DNA of 64,000 nucleotides from Bacillus mesophilus (GTDB lineage Bacteria; Bacillota; Bacilli; Bacillales; SA4). The DNA is taken from assembly GCF_011008845.1 (NCBI RefSeq), contig NZ_JAAIWM010000003.1, forward strand, positions 372,001 through 436,000. Reading direction: 5' to 3'. Each line of letters starts with the position of its first letter. The first letter of the stretch is position 1. The notes under the pieces were generated by a model. That model saw only the letters and a program-made list of their open reading frames with translations. It searched no databases and was not told where the DNA came from. The position numbers and the translations under genes are program-made. Below are positions 44,430 to 52,624 of this stretch, piece after piece.

Positions 44430-45770
44430 TTATTTTGCTAATAATTCATTCCACTTTTGCTCAGCTTGTGCAATCGCATCTTCTGTAGACATTTCACCTA
44501 ACATTGCTGCTGCAAGTGCTTCGTTCATTGCTGTTTTTAGATCGTTATAGTTTTTCATTGGTGGAATTAATACTTCACTATCCAGTAATTGCTCAGCTGA
44601 TACTAGGCGAGCTTCATCAATAGGAGTTGGATTAGCTGGTAACTCCTTAAAGAATGGATCATCTAAAGCTGATTCGATTGATGGAAGAATTGGAACAATC
44701 TTATCAAATTCAACCTGGTTCTCAGCATTTGTGATAAAGATTGAGAACTTTACTGCCGCTTCTTGAGCATCACTTTGCTTAGGAACAACTAAGTTCATTG
44801 CTGCTACGTTTTTCTTATTTGTTTTACCAGTAATGATTGGAGCTGTTTTTGTAGCTGCTAATACATCTGGTGCATTTTCTTTAACTGTGTTTAAAAATTG
44901 TGGACCTGATGAAAGGATTGCAAGTTCACCAGCTTGGTATAAATCAACTGCTTTACTATGTCCTTCTGTTAATACTTCACGTGGAATAAGGTCATTCTTG
45001 TAAAGATCCACGAAGAAATCAAATGCCGCTTTACCATCAGCCGTGTTAAATGCTGCTTTTGTCATACCTTCATCTGTTAAGTCAACACCCATCATAACCA
45101 TTGTTTCTAAAAGATGGCTTCCATCTAATGGTGGGAAGAATGCATATTTACCAGTCTCATCTTTAATTGTCTTTGCTACTTCAGCTAACTCTTCAAATGT
45201 AGAAGGAGCTTTTTCAGGATCTAATCCAGCTGCCTTGAAAATTTCTGTATTGTACATCGTTACTTGAGAAGATAAGTACCAAGGAATACCGAAAGTCTTT
45301 CCATCAAACGTGTTTGATTTCCAAACTCCTTCTAAATACTCTCCTCTTACATCTGCAGGTACCATTTCATCCATGTTTACAAGTGCATCTAATTCAGCTA
45401 ACTGAGATGCGAATTGTGGGTTTAAGTTCGCAACGTCTGGAGCAGTCTTAGAAGCAACTGCTGCTAGGATCTTCTTTTCCATGTCGCCCCAAGGAATGTC
45501 TACCCATTTTACTGAAATGTTTGGATTTTCAGCTTCAAAATCCGCAATTACTCCGTTAATGTAATCATCAAAAGTAGGTGATAATTGCATCGTCCAGAAT
45601 TCAACTTCAACCGGTTCAGTCGTCTCTTCCGTCGTTTCTTCTGTTGTTTCCTCTGTATTTTCAGCAGCTTCTTCTGGCTCATTAGCCGTGTCTTCTGTCG
45701 TGCTACATGCTGCTGCAAATACCATCATGAGCATAAGCATGAGAGCAAATAACCAAGATTTCTTTAACAT
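44430..45770 (-). CDS. Carbohydrate ABC transporter substrate-binding lipoprotein
   Basis: A 446-residue CUT1 (MalE-like) solute-binding protein. The lipoprotein signal ends in FAAAC, followed by an acidic linker with repeated EETTEE, then VEVEFWTMQLSPTFDDYINGV, the usual onset of the fold. The frame is open to 45854, but the ATG at 45770 with AAAGGGGGAAC ahead and a basic MLKKSW start is clearly the gene start. It binds the glycan outside the membrane for the two permeases downstream. Confidence 0.93.
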   Translation of the reverse strand: MLKKSWLFALMLMLMMVFAAACSTTEDTANEPEEAAENTEETTEETTEETTEPVEVEFWTMQLSPTFDDYINGVIADFEAENPNISVKWVDIPWGDMEKKILAAVASKTAPDVANLNPQFASQLAELDALVNMDEMVPADVRGEYLEGVWKSNTFDGKTFGIPWYLSSQVTMYNTEIFKAAGLDPEKAPSTFEELAEVAKTIKDETGKYAFFPPLDGSHLLETMVMMGVDLTDEGMTKAAFNTADGKAAFDFFVDLYKNDLIPREVLTEGHSKAVDLYQAGELAILSSGPQFLNTVKENAPDVLAATKTAPIITGKTNKKNVAAMNLVVPKQSDAQEAAVKFSIFITNAENQVEFDKIVPILPSIESALDDPFFKELPANPTPIDEARLVSAEQLLDSEVLIPPMKNYNDLKTAMNEALAAAMLGEMSTEDAIAQAEQKWNELLAK

Positions 45771-45783
45771 AATTGTTCCCCCT

Positions 45784-46491
45784 TTAGGTTTGTAAAAAAT
45801 AATTAAGCGCCCGCAACAAATCTCTTCTCCAAAAATCCCATAGATGATGTTCATCTTCTTCGTAGTATGTAACGTATCCTTGTTTGTACTCTAGCTCATT
45901 CCTCATGATTCGGTTATGGGCTAGGATCTGTAGCTGTTGATTAGTAATGGGCGAGATGAACTCATCCTCATGCTTTCCAACAACCTGATAAATACGAACA
46001 TCCTCTAGGGCTTTGACAGATTGCAGCTGTGAAAAGTTTCCTTCTGAAAACGCTGCGGACTGCATTAATACGGTTGTAAATGATGAAGGCTCCTTACATA
46101 GAAGTGATAAGGAAACAGCTCCACCGAGTGAATCTCCTAGTAAACCAAGCTTGTGAATATACTTACCTTTTGAAGTAAGCTCCTCTTTAATAGAAGGAAG
46201 TAGCTCTTTTAAGAAAAAAGCTAGATACCTTTCATGATCCCGACCATTTGGATGATAGGCATCATATCGTTGAAAGGAATTTCCAGGAGGAACGAGGATC
46301 AACACAAGCCCCCGGTCATGAACAGTGAGTTTAGTCAAAGAATGTTCTAGTTGACCAAGCTCCATATAATCTTCCCCATCCTGCACAAAGAGTAAATCCA
46401 CATCTTTATAGTCAAACAACTCCCATTCATAAATGGTGAGATCCCTCTGTAAGTGAGTACTTCTGATAACGCTTTCTTTTTTCCTTATCAA
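45784..46491 (-). CDS. Cytoplasmic esterase of the enterochelin-esterase-like alpha/beta hydrolase family
   Basis: A 235-residue alpha/beta hydrolase: VLILVPPGN (oxyanion region), GLLGDSLGGAVS with the nucleophile Ser, and DEHHLWDFWRRDL with the catalytic His. No signal peptide. It is the first gene of the glycan operon and ends 13 bp before the binding-protein start. A role in removing acyl groups from imported sugars is inferred. TTG start; a cre site overlaps codons 5-10. Confidence 0.8.
   Translation of the reverse strand: MIRKKESVIRSTHLQRDLTIYEWELFDYKDVDLLFVQDGEDYMELGQLEHSLTKLTVHDRGLVLILVPPGNSFQRYDAYHPNGRDHERYLAFFLKELLPSIKEELTSKGKYIHKLGLLGDSLGGAVSLSLLCKEPSSFTTVLMQSAAFSEGNFSQLQSVKALEDVRIYQVVGKHEDEFISPITNQQLQILAHNRIMRNELEYKQGYVTYYEEDEHHLWDFWRRDLLRALNYFLQT
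46464..46477 (-). promoter_or_regulatory. cre site inside the first codons of the esterase gene
   Basis: On the minus strand AGAAAGCGTTATCA fits the CcpA consensus (WTGNAANCGNWWNCA) with one deviation. It lies 14-28 bases into the coding sequence, where bound CcpA would block elongation. The identical 14-mer occurs upstream of the ChvE-like gene at 55400-55413. Confidence 0.7.
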
Positions 46492-46532
46492 CGAAGTCTC
46501 ACATCCTTCTTGGGCTCTTGACTACTTAACTA

Positions 46533-46579
46533 GAAGTCTACCATACAATTTCCAGTTTGTGAACATATTCTCCAAAATA
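46533..46579 (-). promoter_or_regulatory. Twin control sequence, copy for the glycan operon
   Basis: Read on the minus strand: ATTTTGGAGAATATGTTC, then GGAAATTGTATGGTAG after seven bases, about 45-90 bp ahead of the esterase start. The matching copy in front of the divergent GHL10 gene (46737-46783) aligns without gaps. GAATATGTTC is nearly palindromic, as for a dimeric regulator. Confidence 0.6.
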
Positions 46580-46705
46580 TTTTATTATGGTGGATTATAA
46601 CTCCAGTTTATTGTATTGCTTTTGAAATTATGACAAGTGTTTTATTTATTGATAAATCAATTATCATAAGATAAAAACGACTAATTTTGACAAAATAGCT
46701 TGTTT

Positions 46706-46731
46706 AAAAAGGAGCAAAACTCCTCCTTTTT
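46706..46731. terminator. Short terminator-like hairpin in the divergent region
   Basis: AAAAAGGAG (46706-46714) pairs with CTCCTTTTT (46723-46731), with A/T runs on both sides. It lies between the two copies of the twin sequence and could insulate the divergent promoters from each other. Confidence 0.6.
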
Positions 46732-46736
46732 TACCA

Positions 46737-46783
46737 TTTTTGGAGAATATATTCTAACTTAAGGAATATTGTGGTAGTATTCT
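46737..46783 (+). promoter_or_regulatory. Twin control sequence, copy for the GHL10 gene
   Basis: TTTTTGGAGAATATATTC, then GGAATATTGTGGTAG after eight bases. It is the direct counterpart, in opposite orientation, of 46533-46579, and contains the perfect palindrome GAATATATTC. It lies about 150-200 bp ahead of the GHL10 gene with a cre site between. Confidence 0.6.
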
Positions 46784-46814
46784 AATCAACAAAGAGAGGT
46801 AGAACGAATACTTT

Positions 46815-46828
46815 TGAAAGCGTTACCA
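46815..46828 (+). promoter_or_regulatory. cre site upstream of the GHL10 gene
   Basis: TGAAAGCGTTACCA fits the CcpA consensus closely. Lying just downstream of the likely promoter, it would repress by roadblock when preferred sugars are present. Confidence 0.7.
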
Positions 46829-46933
46829 TTGGTAGTCTATCTTTCTTAAAAATTTAAGGAGGTGAAATTCTCTACTATATCTACTTCATAGATTGACAGA
46901 GAGAATTTTAATTTAATTAAATTGGGAGGAGAA

Positions 46934-49276
46934 ATGAATTTGAAAATTACTAAGCTTACGATGATTTTATCTATTATTCTAGGTTTGATTGTATCCAGTC
47001 TAGGAATGAGCTCCAGTGCAACAGCAGCATTTAAGGAGGATATGATCCGAGCGGCGAATGGAGAAAGACAGGTTATTAATGCGTTTAATGCACTTCGAGG
47101 TGGAAATCAGCTAGTTGTTTATACACCAGAGTTTGGAGAGAGTACCAAGAATAATCGTTGGGGTGTTGAAGTAATAGTTGAAGAAGGCAAAGTTATTGAG
47201 GTTCGTGATGGTACGCTAGCAGGAAATGATTCCTTCTATGATACTCCAATCCCTAAAAATGGCTATGTTATTTCTGGGCATGGTACTGCGAGAACTTGGA
47301 TTATACAAAACCTTCATGCGGGGGAAAGTGTTGAAATTCTTTACGACGTGATTGCTGAGCCTGAGAAATCATCGACATTTTCTATTTCAAGACTAGATCC
47401 AAAACCACCTTTTGCATTTCCAGGTGGACGTGGTGGGGATGAGCTAGTTGTATACACACCGGAGTACGGGTATGAAACAACTGGAACCAACCAATACGGT
47501 GCCGAGGTAATTGTTCGTGATGGAATTGTCGTCGAAATGTCTGGTAGTGATTCTGTGATTCCAGAGGACGGCTTTGTTTTATCAGGGCATGGTACAGCAA
47601 AAGATTGGCTGTTACAATTCACGCAGGTTGGTGCAAAAGTCACTTTTGATAAAGAAACGATGAAAGTGACAGCAAAGATCGATGCAAGCAGCTACATACG
47701 GGCTTCAGAATTAGTTCTACAAGTGGCTGAAGCATCCGTTGAAAATGCTGAGAGCAGATTTCTAGATGTTCCTTTAGACGAAGCAAAACAAACGATTACT
47801 GAAGCAAAAGCAATCATTATGGAAGCTGAGGCTGCTTTTAAATCTGAAGATTGGTTCAAAACCATAGAGCTTTCAGAGCAAGCAACAGAATTAGCAGAAA
47901 ACGCATCGTTTTTAACGGTTGAATCACGTGTTGTTGATGCGCGTGGTATCTGGCACCGTCCGGTTGAAAAGAACCGCGAGGAAATCATTGCAACGTTAGA
48001 TCGCTTAGCTGATTCTAATTACAATATGTTATTTTTAGAAACATTTTTCCACGGATATACGATTTATCCTAGTGAGGTCGCACAACAAAATCCAAACTTT
48101 GAAGGCTGGGATCCATTAGCCGTATTCATTGAAGAAGGAAAAAAACGTGGAATTGAAGTTCACGCTTGGGTTCACACCTTTTTCGTTGGACATGAAACAT
48201 TAAACCCACCTGGACCGATTATTGATGCACATCCAGAGTGGGCTGCAGTAGACCGTAAAGGTAACTTACCATCTGAAAAGGAAGTTGGCTATTACTGGAT
48301 TAACCCTGCATTGCCAGAGGTTCGTGATTTCTTGTCTACCTTGTTTGAAGAAACCACTTCAAGCTATGATTTATCAGGTTTACACTTAGACTATATTCGC
48401 TATCCTGTGAGCAAGCCTTACAACGTAGGATATTCTTATGATGAGTACAGTCGAAGTGAGTTTAAGAAAGAATCCGGATTTGATCCATTAGAAATTACAC
48501 CTGAAAGCAATCCAGAAGCTTGGGAACAATGGAACTTATGGCGCGAAAAACAAATTTCAACATTCGTTGAAAGAATTCACAGTGAACTAAAGGCACGAAA
48601 TGCTGAGATGGATTTATCAACGGCTGTATTCCCTGAGGTATCTGACGCGGTTGATCAAAAGTTCCAAAACTGGATTGATTGGGTAGAAGCAGGTTATATG
48701 GATTTCATCACACCTATGATCTACTCTGTTGATACAAAGTATGTTAATAAAACCACGGCAGATTTCATAGCCAATATGAAATCACCAGTATTATCTTACA
48801 TCGGTTTAGCACCATTTATCGGATTCACTGATGAGCTATTAGTGTCACAGGTTAGCGGTGTGTACCAAGAAGGTTCATCTGGGCAAGTACAATTCGCCTA
48901 CCACAATCTAAAGCAAGAACATTTTGATTCACTAAAGATTGGACCTCAACGTAAGGATGCTATCGTTCCTCACCGTAATCCAGCTGATGCTGCCGCTGTC
49001 ATGGTGAACGATATTAAACGTAAAGTAGAAGAGATTTATAACGCAAAAGGTGCAATGAAAGGAAATATCAAAACTCCACTATTTGCTAAGTTAAATCAAA
49101 TCGAACGCAAGCTAGCAAAAGGTGATATCCAAGGTGCACTAGAGCACAAAGCAGTTGCTGCCGAGTTTATCACAGAACGCCAAAAAGACATTAACGAACA
49201 TGTCGTTGCTAACTTACACCGTGATCTCACACAGCTAGAGAAAGTGCTGGAGTTTGCTATATTTGATCAAAAATAA
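46934..49276 (+). CDS. Secreted GHL10-family putative glycoside hydrolase
   Basis: About 780 residues. A signal peptide (about 1-33) is followed by two copies of an 80-95-residue module (GGNQLVVYTPEFGE... and GGDELVVYTPEYGY..., each ending in VISGHGTARTWI/VLSGHGTAKDWL), an Ala/Glu-rich helical linker, and a C-terminal GHL10 (DUF187) barrel with EVHAWVHTFFVG, LSGLHLDYIRYPVS and MDFITPMIYS. The family is catalytically uncharted; Glu and Asp in these strands are likely active residues. A helical tail ends the protein. The ATG at 46934 follows GGAGG by four bases; TTG 46922 is less likely. It should attack the polymer outside the cell. Confidence 0.85.
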   Translation: MNLKITKLTMILSIILGLIVSSLGMSSSATAAFKEDMIRAANGERQVINAFNALRGGNQLVVYTPEFGESTKNNRWGVEVIVEEGKVIEVRDGTLAGNDSFYDTPIPKNGYVISGHGTARTWIIQNLHAGESVEILYDVIAEPEKSSTFSISRLDPKPPFAFPGGRGGDELVVYTPEYGYETTGTNQYGAEVIVRDGIVVEMSGSDSVIPEDGFVLSGHGTAKDWLLQFTQVGAKVTFDKETMKVTAKIDASSYIRASELVLQVAEASVENAESRFLDVPLDEAKQTITEAKAIIMEAEAAFKSEDWFKTIELSEQATELAENASFLTVESRVVDARGIWHRPVEKNREEIIATLDRLADSNYNMLFLETFFHGYTIYPSEVAQQNPNFEGWDPLAVFIEEGKKRGIEVHAWVHTFFVGHETLNPPGPIIDAHPEWAAVDRKGNLPSEKEVGYYWINPALPEVRDFLSTLFEETTSSYDLSGLHLDYIRYPVSKPYNVGYSYDEYSRSEFKKESGFDPLEITPESNPEAWEQWNLWREKQISTFVERIHSELKARNAEMDLSTAVFPEVSDAVDQKFQNWIDWVEAGYMDFITPMIYSVDTKYVNKTTADFIANMKSPVLSYIGLAPFIGFTDELLVSQVSGVYQEGSSGQVQFAYHNLKQEHFDSLKIGPQRKDAIVPHRNPADAAAVMVNDIKRKVEEIYNAKGAMKGNIKTPLFAKLNQIERKLAKGDIQGALEHKAVAAEFITERQKDINEHVVANLHRDLTQLEKVLEFAIFDQK

Positions 49277-49283
49277 TGAATTG

Positions 49284-49358
49284 ATGGGACATAGGGACAG
49301 GTACCGTGTCCCGGCTGCCTAAGGCAGCTGGGACAATGGACCTGTCCCCTTGTCCCAC
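49284..49358 (+). repeat. GGGACAGG palindromic repeat, copy 4
   Basis: ATGGGACATAGGGACAGGT ... GGACCTGTCCCCTTGTCCCA with the inner palindrome GGCTGCCTAAGGCAGCTGG. The arms differ at the outer part, so paired changes between copies can be compared. It runs right up to the stop codon of the pRiA4b-like gene on the other strand and probably ends the GHL10 transcript. Confidence 0.9.
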
Positions 49359-50437
49359 TACATAGATTTCAAACTCCTATTTATCATATCGATGTCAAAT
49401 TCGGAGTAGCCCTGACTGATTCCCCAACTAACCATGAAACTATGTTCTGGATGATTGGGATTGGAAATGATTTTAAGGAATGCTTCATAGCCATACTCTC
49501 CACCGACATCCTCTGGAGGGGTGTTTCCTCCACCATCAATGCAAACAGGGAAATTCTGATCGTAATCATCTCTTTCATTTTCAATAATAATCTCATGCTC
49601 CCAACCTTCTCCAAAGTCGTATAGGTACGAGATTTTTGCCGGGAGGTAGTCTACAAGTTTCTCCCCTGTTTCTATCCTCATCGGGATTCTAGATGGATGG
49701 TTTAATGCTTCTTCATGACAAACTAGCCTTACTATTGGTTGACGCTCTAAATTCTCTTTAAAAGTAATAAACTCATGAAGATGGTAATCCTTCCAGCCAA
49801 ACACAATTTGTAACGTTTCATGTAATTCTGGAAATGTAATTCTTTTAGGTACCATGACTTTTCGCCAAACATGATGATTCTTTAAGTTTAGCTTTACGTG
49901 AAGAACTAGAGCTTCAGAGTAAAAAATTGCCTCACCTGCAAGAACCTCCAAATCTCTATATAAATCTTGATTTGGGTACCTATAATCTTTTTTTCCATTT
50001 CCAACAAGAAAACGACTGATTCGCTTATTCATTTTAACTTGATTGATAGTTTGTTGAATGAGATCCTCCTCAAAATAAAGAACATTCTCACAGGCCTTGT
50101 TTAATCTTGCCACCATCGTTCGGTCCTTCGTTGTTGTATAGGTGAATTTTTTCGAACTAGAAATAAAGGCTTCAATGACCTCATCTTTGATTCCCTCATC
50201 CCGAAACGTTTCTCTAATTGCTTCTAAAATTAACACTTCTATATTCTTAATGTCCTTTGCTTTTAAGCCATGAAGGACAATAACATAACGATTGCTGTCG
50301 TTCATAAGCACCAGCGTTTTTCTTCTATTTATTGTTAATAAATTCGCATGCCAGGAAAACAGTGGCTCTGCGTCTGCTGTAGTTTCTGGCACTAGTTTTA
50401 GTTCAGATAAAAGTTTTTTTGTACATTGAATTAACAT
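49358..50437 (-). CDS. Two-domain protein: DUF6933-like plus plasmid pRiA4b ORF-3-like
   Basis: A 359-residue protein. The N-terminal half (MLIQCTKKLLSELKLVP ... LVLMNDSNRYVIVLHGLKAKD) looks like the DUF6933 family; the C-terminal half from about residue 180 (LHVKLNLKNHHVWRKVMVP...FGWKDYHLHEF...LYDFGEGWEHEI...EDVGGEYGYEAFL) is the pRiA4b ORF-3 fold. Neither domain has a known function. A TAG stop lies at the edge of the repeat. AGGAGAG precedes the ATG. It is unrelated to the glycan genes on either side. Confidence 0.82.
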   Translation of the reverse strand: MLIQCTKKLLSELKLVPETTADAEPLFSWHANLLTINRRKTLVLMNDSNRYVIVLHGLKAKDIKNIEVLILEAIRETFRDEGIKDEVIEAFISSSKKFTYTTTKDRTMVARLNKACENVLYFEEDLIQQTINQVKMNKRISRFLVGNGKKDYRYPNQDLYRDLEVLAGEAIFYSEALVLHVKLNLKNHHVWRKVMVPKRITFPELHETLQIVFGWKDYHLHEFITFKENLERQPIVRLVCHEEALNHPSRIPMRIETGEKLVDYLPAKISYLYDFGEGWEHEIIIENERDDYDQNFPVCIDGGGNTPPEDVGGEYGYEAFLKIISNPNHPEHSFMVSWGISQGYSEFDIDMINRSLKSM

Positions 50438-50777
50438 TTGTAACTCTCCTAGTCTATATATAAACCGCTACCTTTATATTAACACGGAATGGTAGGACAG
50501 CTAGTTGGATGGATTGGATGAGGGGATAGGAGGAGGCTCCTACGGTGTTGTTAATGAAGAGGATCTGCAGATGAGATCTGTGTGAGATCTGTGGTTTTAT
50601 CTTATTAAAAAACAAATCCTCCCTTCAAATTAATATGGGAGAAATTCTATGTTATAAGTGATTCTGAATTTGTAGCTGTTATTTTAGTAGTAATTAGATT
50701 TTAAATTTTTGAGGGTTTACTAGTTATTATTGAATGTAAACAGAGAGGATTAAAGATGAGGGTTATTTACATATACT
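50438..50777. other. Intergenic DNA with no recognised gene
   Basis: AT-rich stretch with only a local GAGATCTGTG direct repeat near 50570-50595. It is probably decaying sequence like its right-hand neighbour. Confidence 0.5.
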
Positions 50778-51050
50778 TCAATTCTTTTGCTTAAATCGAG
50801 CAATATCCCTTTCATTTCGGACCGTTTTCTCCCAAATATGATTTTGATCTTATTCGATATCTTTCATTCGGCCCAGAATCTCAGCGTGTTCTCTTTCATT
50901 CGTTTCCTTAAATTCTTTTAGTTCACTTTTAACACCAGCTACATCATTTTTGATTGTGTCTACATCCACTTTCAAAGTACCTACCATAGAAACTAACTGT
51001 GCTAACATATCTTCCATACGTATTAATCTATCTTCACTCACATTGTTCAC
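50778..51050 (-). pseudogene. Small coiled-coil protein gene with an in-frame stop
   Basis: From GTG 51050 it reads 66 residues of a coiled coil (MEDMLAQLVSMVGTLKVDVD, then TIKNDVAGVKSELKEFK) to TAA at 50850-50852. The same frame continues after the stop with DQNHIWEKTVRNERDIARFK and ends at TGA 50778. The continuation is clearly gene-like, so the full protein of about 90 residues is cut by one nonsense codon. The function is unknown; similar small coiled-coil proteins accompany phage-like or holin-like genes. A YvrJ remnant lies 115 bp upstream. Confidence 0.7.
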
Positions 51051-51164
51051 TTCCCGCTACAGCTTTAATTCTAGTAAATTAAAGTATGAGAATATAATGT
51101 AATTATAGTATCCTTAACCTCCCTGATTGTGATAAAAATAACAGGAGTCTCCTGTCACACTAAG

Positions 51165-51235
51165 TTTGTTAGCGAAGTTTGATTCCCTATCGTTGCTAAA
51201 CTTTACTTACTCATAGAATTGAAGCCATACCTAAA
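51165..51235 (+). pseudogene. yvrJ: Remnant of a third yvrJ gene
   Basis: TTTGTTAGCGAAGTTTGATT and onward lines up with the intact yvrJ genes for about 70 bp (codons VSEVGFPIVVTLYLLHRIEAK), but with GGA changed to TGA in codon 12 and a lost base that turns CTTCATAG into CTCATAG. Both ends are missing. A TTAACC with C-rich sequence at 51114-51119 may be what is left of the trio's control block; no trace of the DUF1659 or DUF2922 genes remains. Confidence 0.75.
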
Positions 51236-51271
51236 GACAGATACCTCTGAAAAAGTACGCTTTCTAACATA

Positions 51272-51315
51272 AAAAATCCCCATTCCTAGACTACATCTAG
51301 AAAACGGGGATTTTA
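51272..51315 (-). terminator. Terminator after the sugar ABC permease gene
   Basis: AAAAATCCCC and GGGGATTTT pair with an inner CCTAGA/TCTAG stem, and U-runs occur on both strands. It lies about 120 bp after the permease stop; the bases between hold nothing convincing. Confidence 0.8.
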
Positions 51316-51437
51316 TTATCCATATTAAAAATAGGAGAATCTAAGCTCAGGCTCCATATAAACATCCACACTCTCATCACCTTGAATTAAAGATACAAAA
51401 GAACCGAACCCAGGCTTCTGGGACAATACCCCAGTCC

Positions 51438-52613
51438 CTACGCTCTTTGGCGGCGGGTCATAACGTCGAAGATTACGGCTAGGGCTAGGACTCCTCCACG
51501 GATCATGTATTGTGGGGCAATCCCTACTCCCATTAGGTTCATTCCGTTTGTTAAGGTTGCCATAACGACTGCACCAATTACTGCTCCAGTTACTCTACCT
51601 ACACCACCGGCTGCTGATACACCACCAACGAAGGCTGCTGCGATGGCATCAAGTTCGAATAGTGTACCTGCTGTTGTAGTTGCGGATTGTAAACGTGCTG
51701 TGAATAGAATACCTGATAGTGCTGAGAGCATACCCATTGAACCGAATACGAGAAGCGTAATTTTGCTTACGTTTATACCGGTAAGGTGAGCTGCTTCTGG
51801 GTTACTACCAACTGCATAGATATGACGACCGATGACGGTTTTGGTTGTAATGAAATGGTAGACGATGACAACTAGTAGAACAATCATCACTGTCCAAGAA
51901 AATCCATTATAGCCAGCTAACAGCCATGTAATGTAGGCCATAATGCCTGAAACAAACACTAACTGTAAAATGAAAATTGGCTTTGATACCACATCGAATT
52001 CGTATTTAATCTTTTTGCGACGACTTGAAATGGAGCTATAGATATATAATAAAATTCCAATTAATCCAACTAGTAGTGTGAGTAAGTGTAAGCCGCCTAC
52101 TTCTGCAATAGAAGGAATATAACCATTTCCAATCGCGTTAAACGCATCATTATCTACAATAATCGTTCCTGTTTTTTCAGTTGCCATCAAAATCGCACCA
52201 CGATAAATGAGCCAACCCGCTAATGTGGCAACGAAGGCTGGAATTCCTACTTTCGCTACAAGTAAACCTGTAACACCACCAGCACACATACCTAGGATTA
52301 AAATAATCGGTATAACAATATAAACTGGCAGACCAACTTGCATTAAGAGAATAGCTGCAACCGCACCTAGGAAACCTGCTAAAAATCCAATCGATAAGTC
52401 GATATGACGGATGACGATGACTAGCATAACCCCAACAGCTAGCACCGCAATATAACCTGCTGAATCTAGTAAATTACTAATATTTCTTGAGGACATGAAT
52501 AGTCCACCAGTAAGGATTTGAAATGTAATCATAATGACGATTAACGCGATGTACATTCCATAATCACGGATATTACGCTTTAATAAGCCCTTTAATTCGT
52601 TAATATATTTCAT
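51438..52613 (-). CDS. Sugar ABC transporter permease (XylH/MmsB type)
   Basis: A 391-residue CUT2 permease with about ten to twelve hydrophobic segments and the conserved IVIRHIDLSIGFLAGFLGAVAAI and GLLVAKVGIPAFVATLAGWLIYRG stretches. This class takes up monosaccharides such as xylose, arabinose or galactose. It follows the ATPase gene by 11 bp. The order binding protein-ATPase-permease is complete. Confidence 0.93.
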   Translation of the reverse strand: MKYINELKGLLKRNIRDYGMYIALIVIMITFQILTGGLFMSSRNISNLLDSAGYIAVLAVGVMLVIVIRHIDLSIGFLAGFLGAVAAILLMQVGLPVYIVIPIILILGMCAGGVTGLLVAKVGIPAFVATLAGWLIYRGAILMATEKTGTIIVDNDAFNAIGNGYIPSIAEVGGLHLLTLLVGLIGILLYIYSSISSRRKKIKYEFDVVSKPIFILQLVFVSGIMAYITWLLAGYNGFSWTVMIVLLVVIVYHFITTKTVIGRHIYAVGSNPEAAHLTGINVSKITLLVFGSMGMLSALSGILFTARLQSATTTAGTLFELDAIAAAFVGGVSAAGGVGRVTGAVIGAVVMATLTNGMNLMGVGIAPQYMIRGGVLALAVIFDVMTRRQRA

Positions 52614-52624
52614 CGTATTACCCC

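Noticed and set aside
51330-51420. Gene-like minus-strand reading SQKPGFGSFVSLIQGD... ending at TAA after the sugar permease gene
   Set aside because: Looks like a C-terminal scrap or tiny ORF, but no usable start with a spaced ribosome binding site; too short to support.
51415-51440. Sixth copy of the GGGACAGG repeat (GGGACAATACCCCAGTCCC)
   Set aside because: Only a short GGGAC...GTCCC match without the central palindrome; part of it overlaps the permease stop codon.
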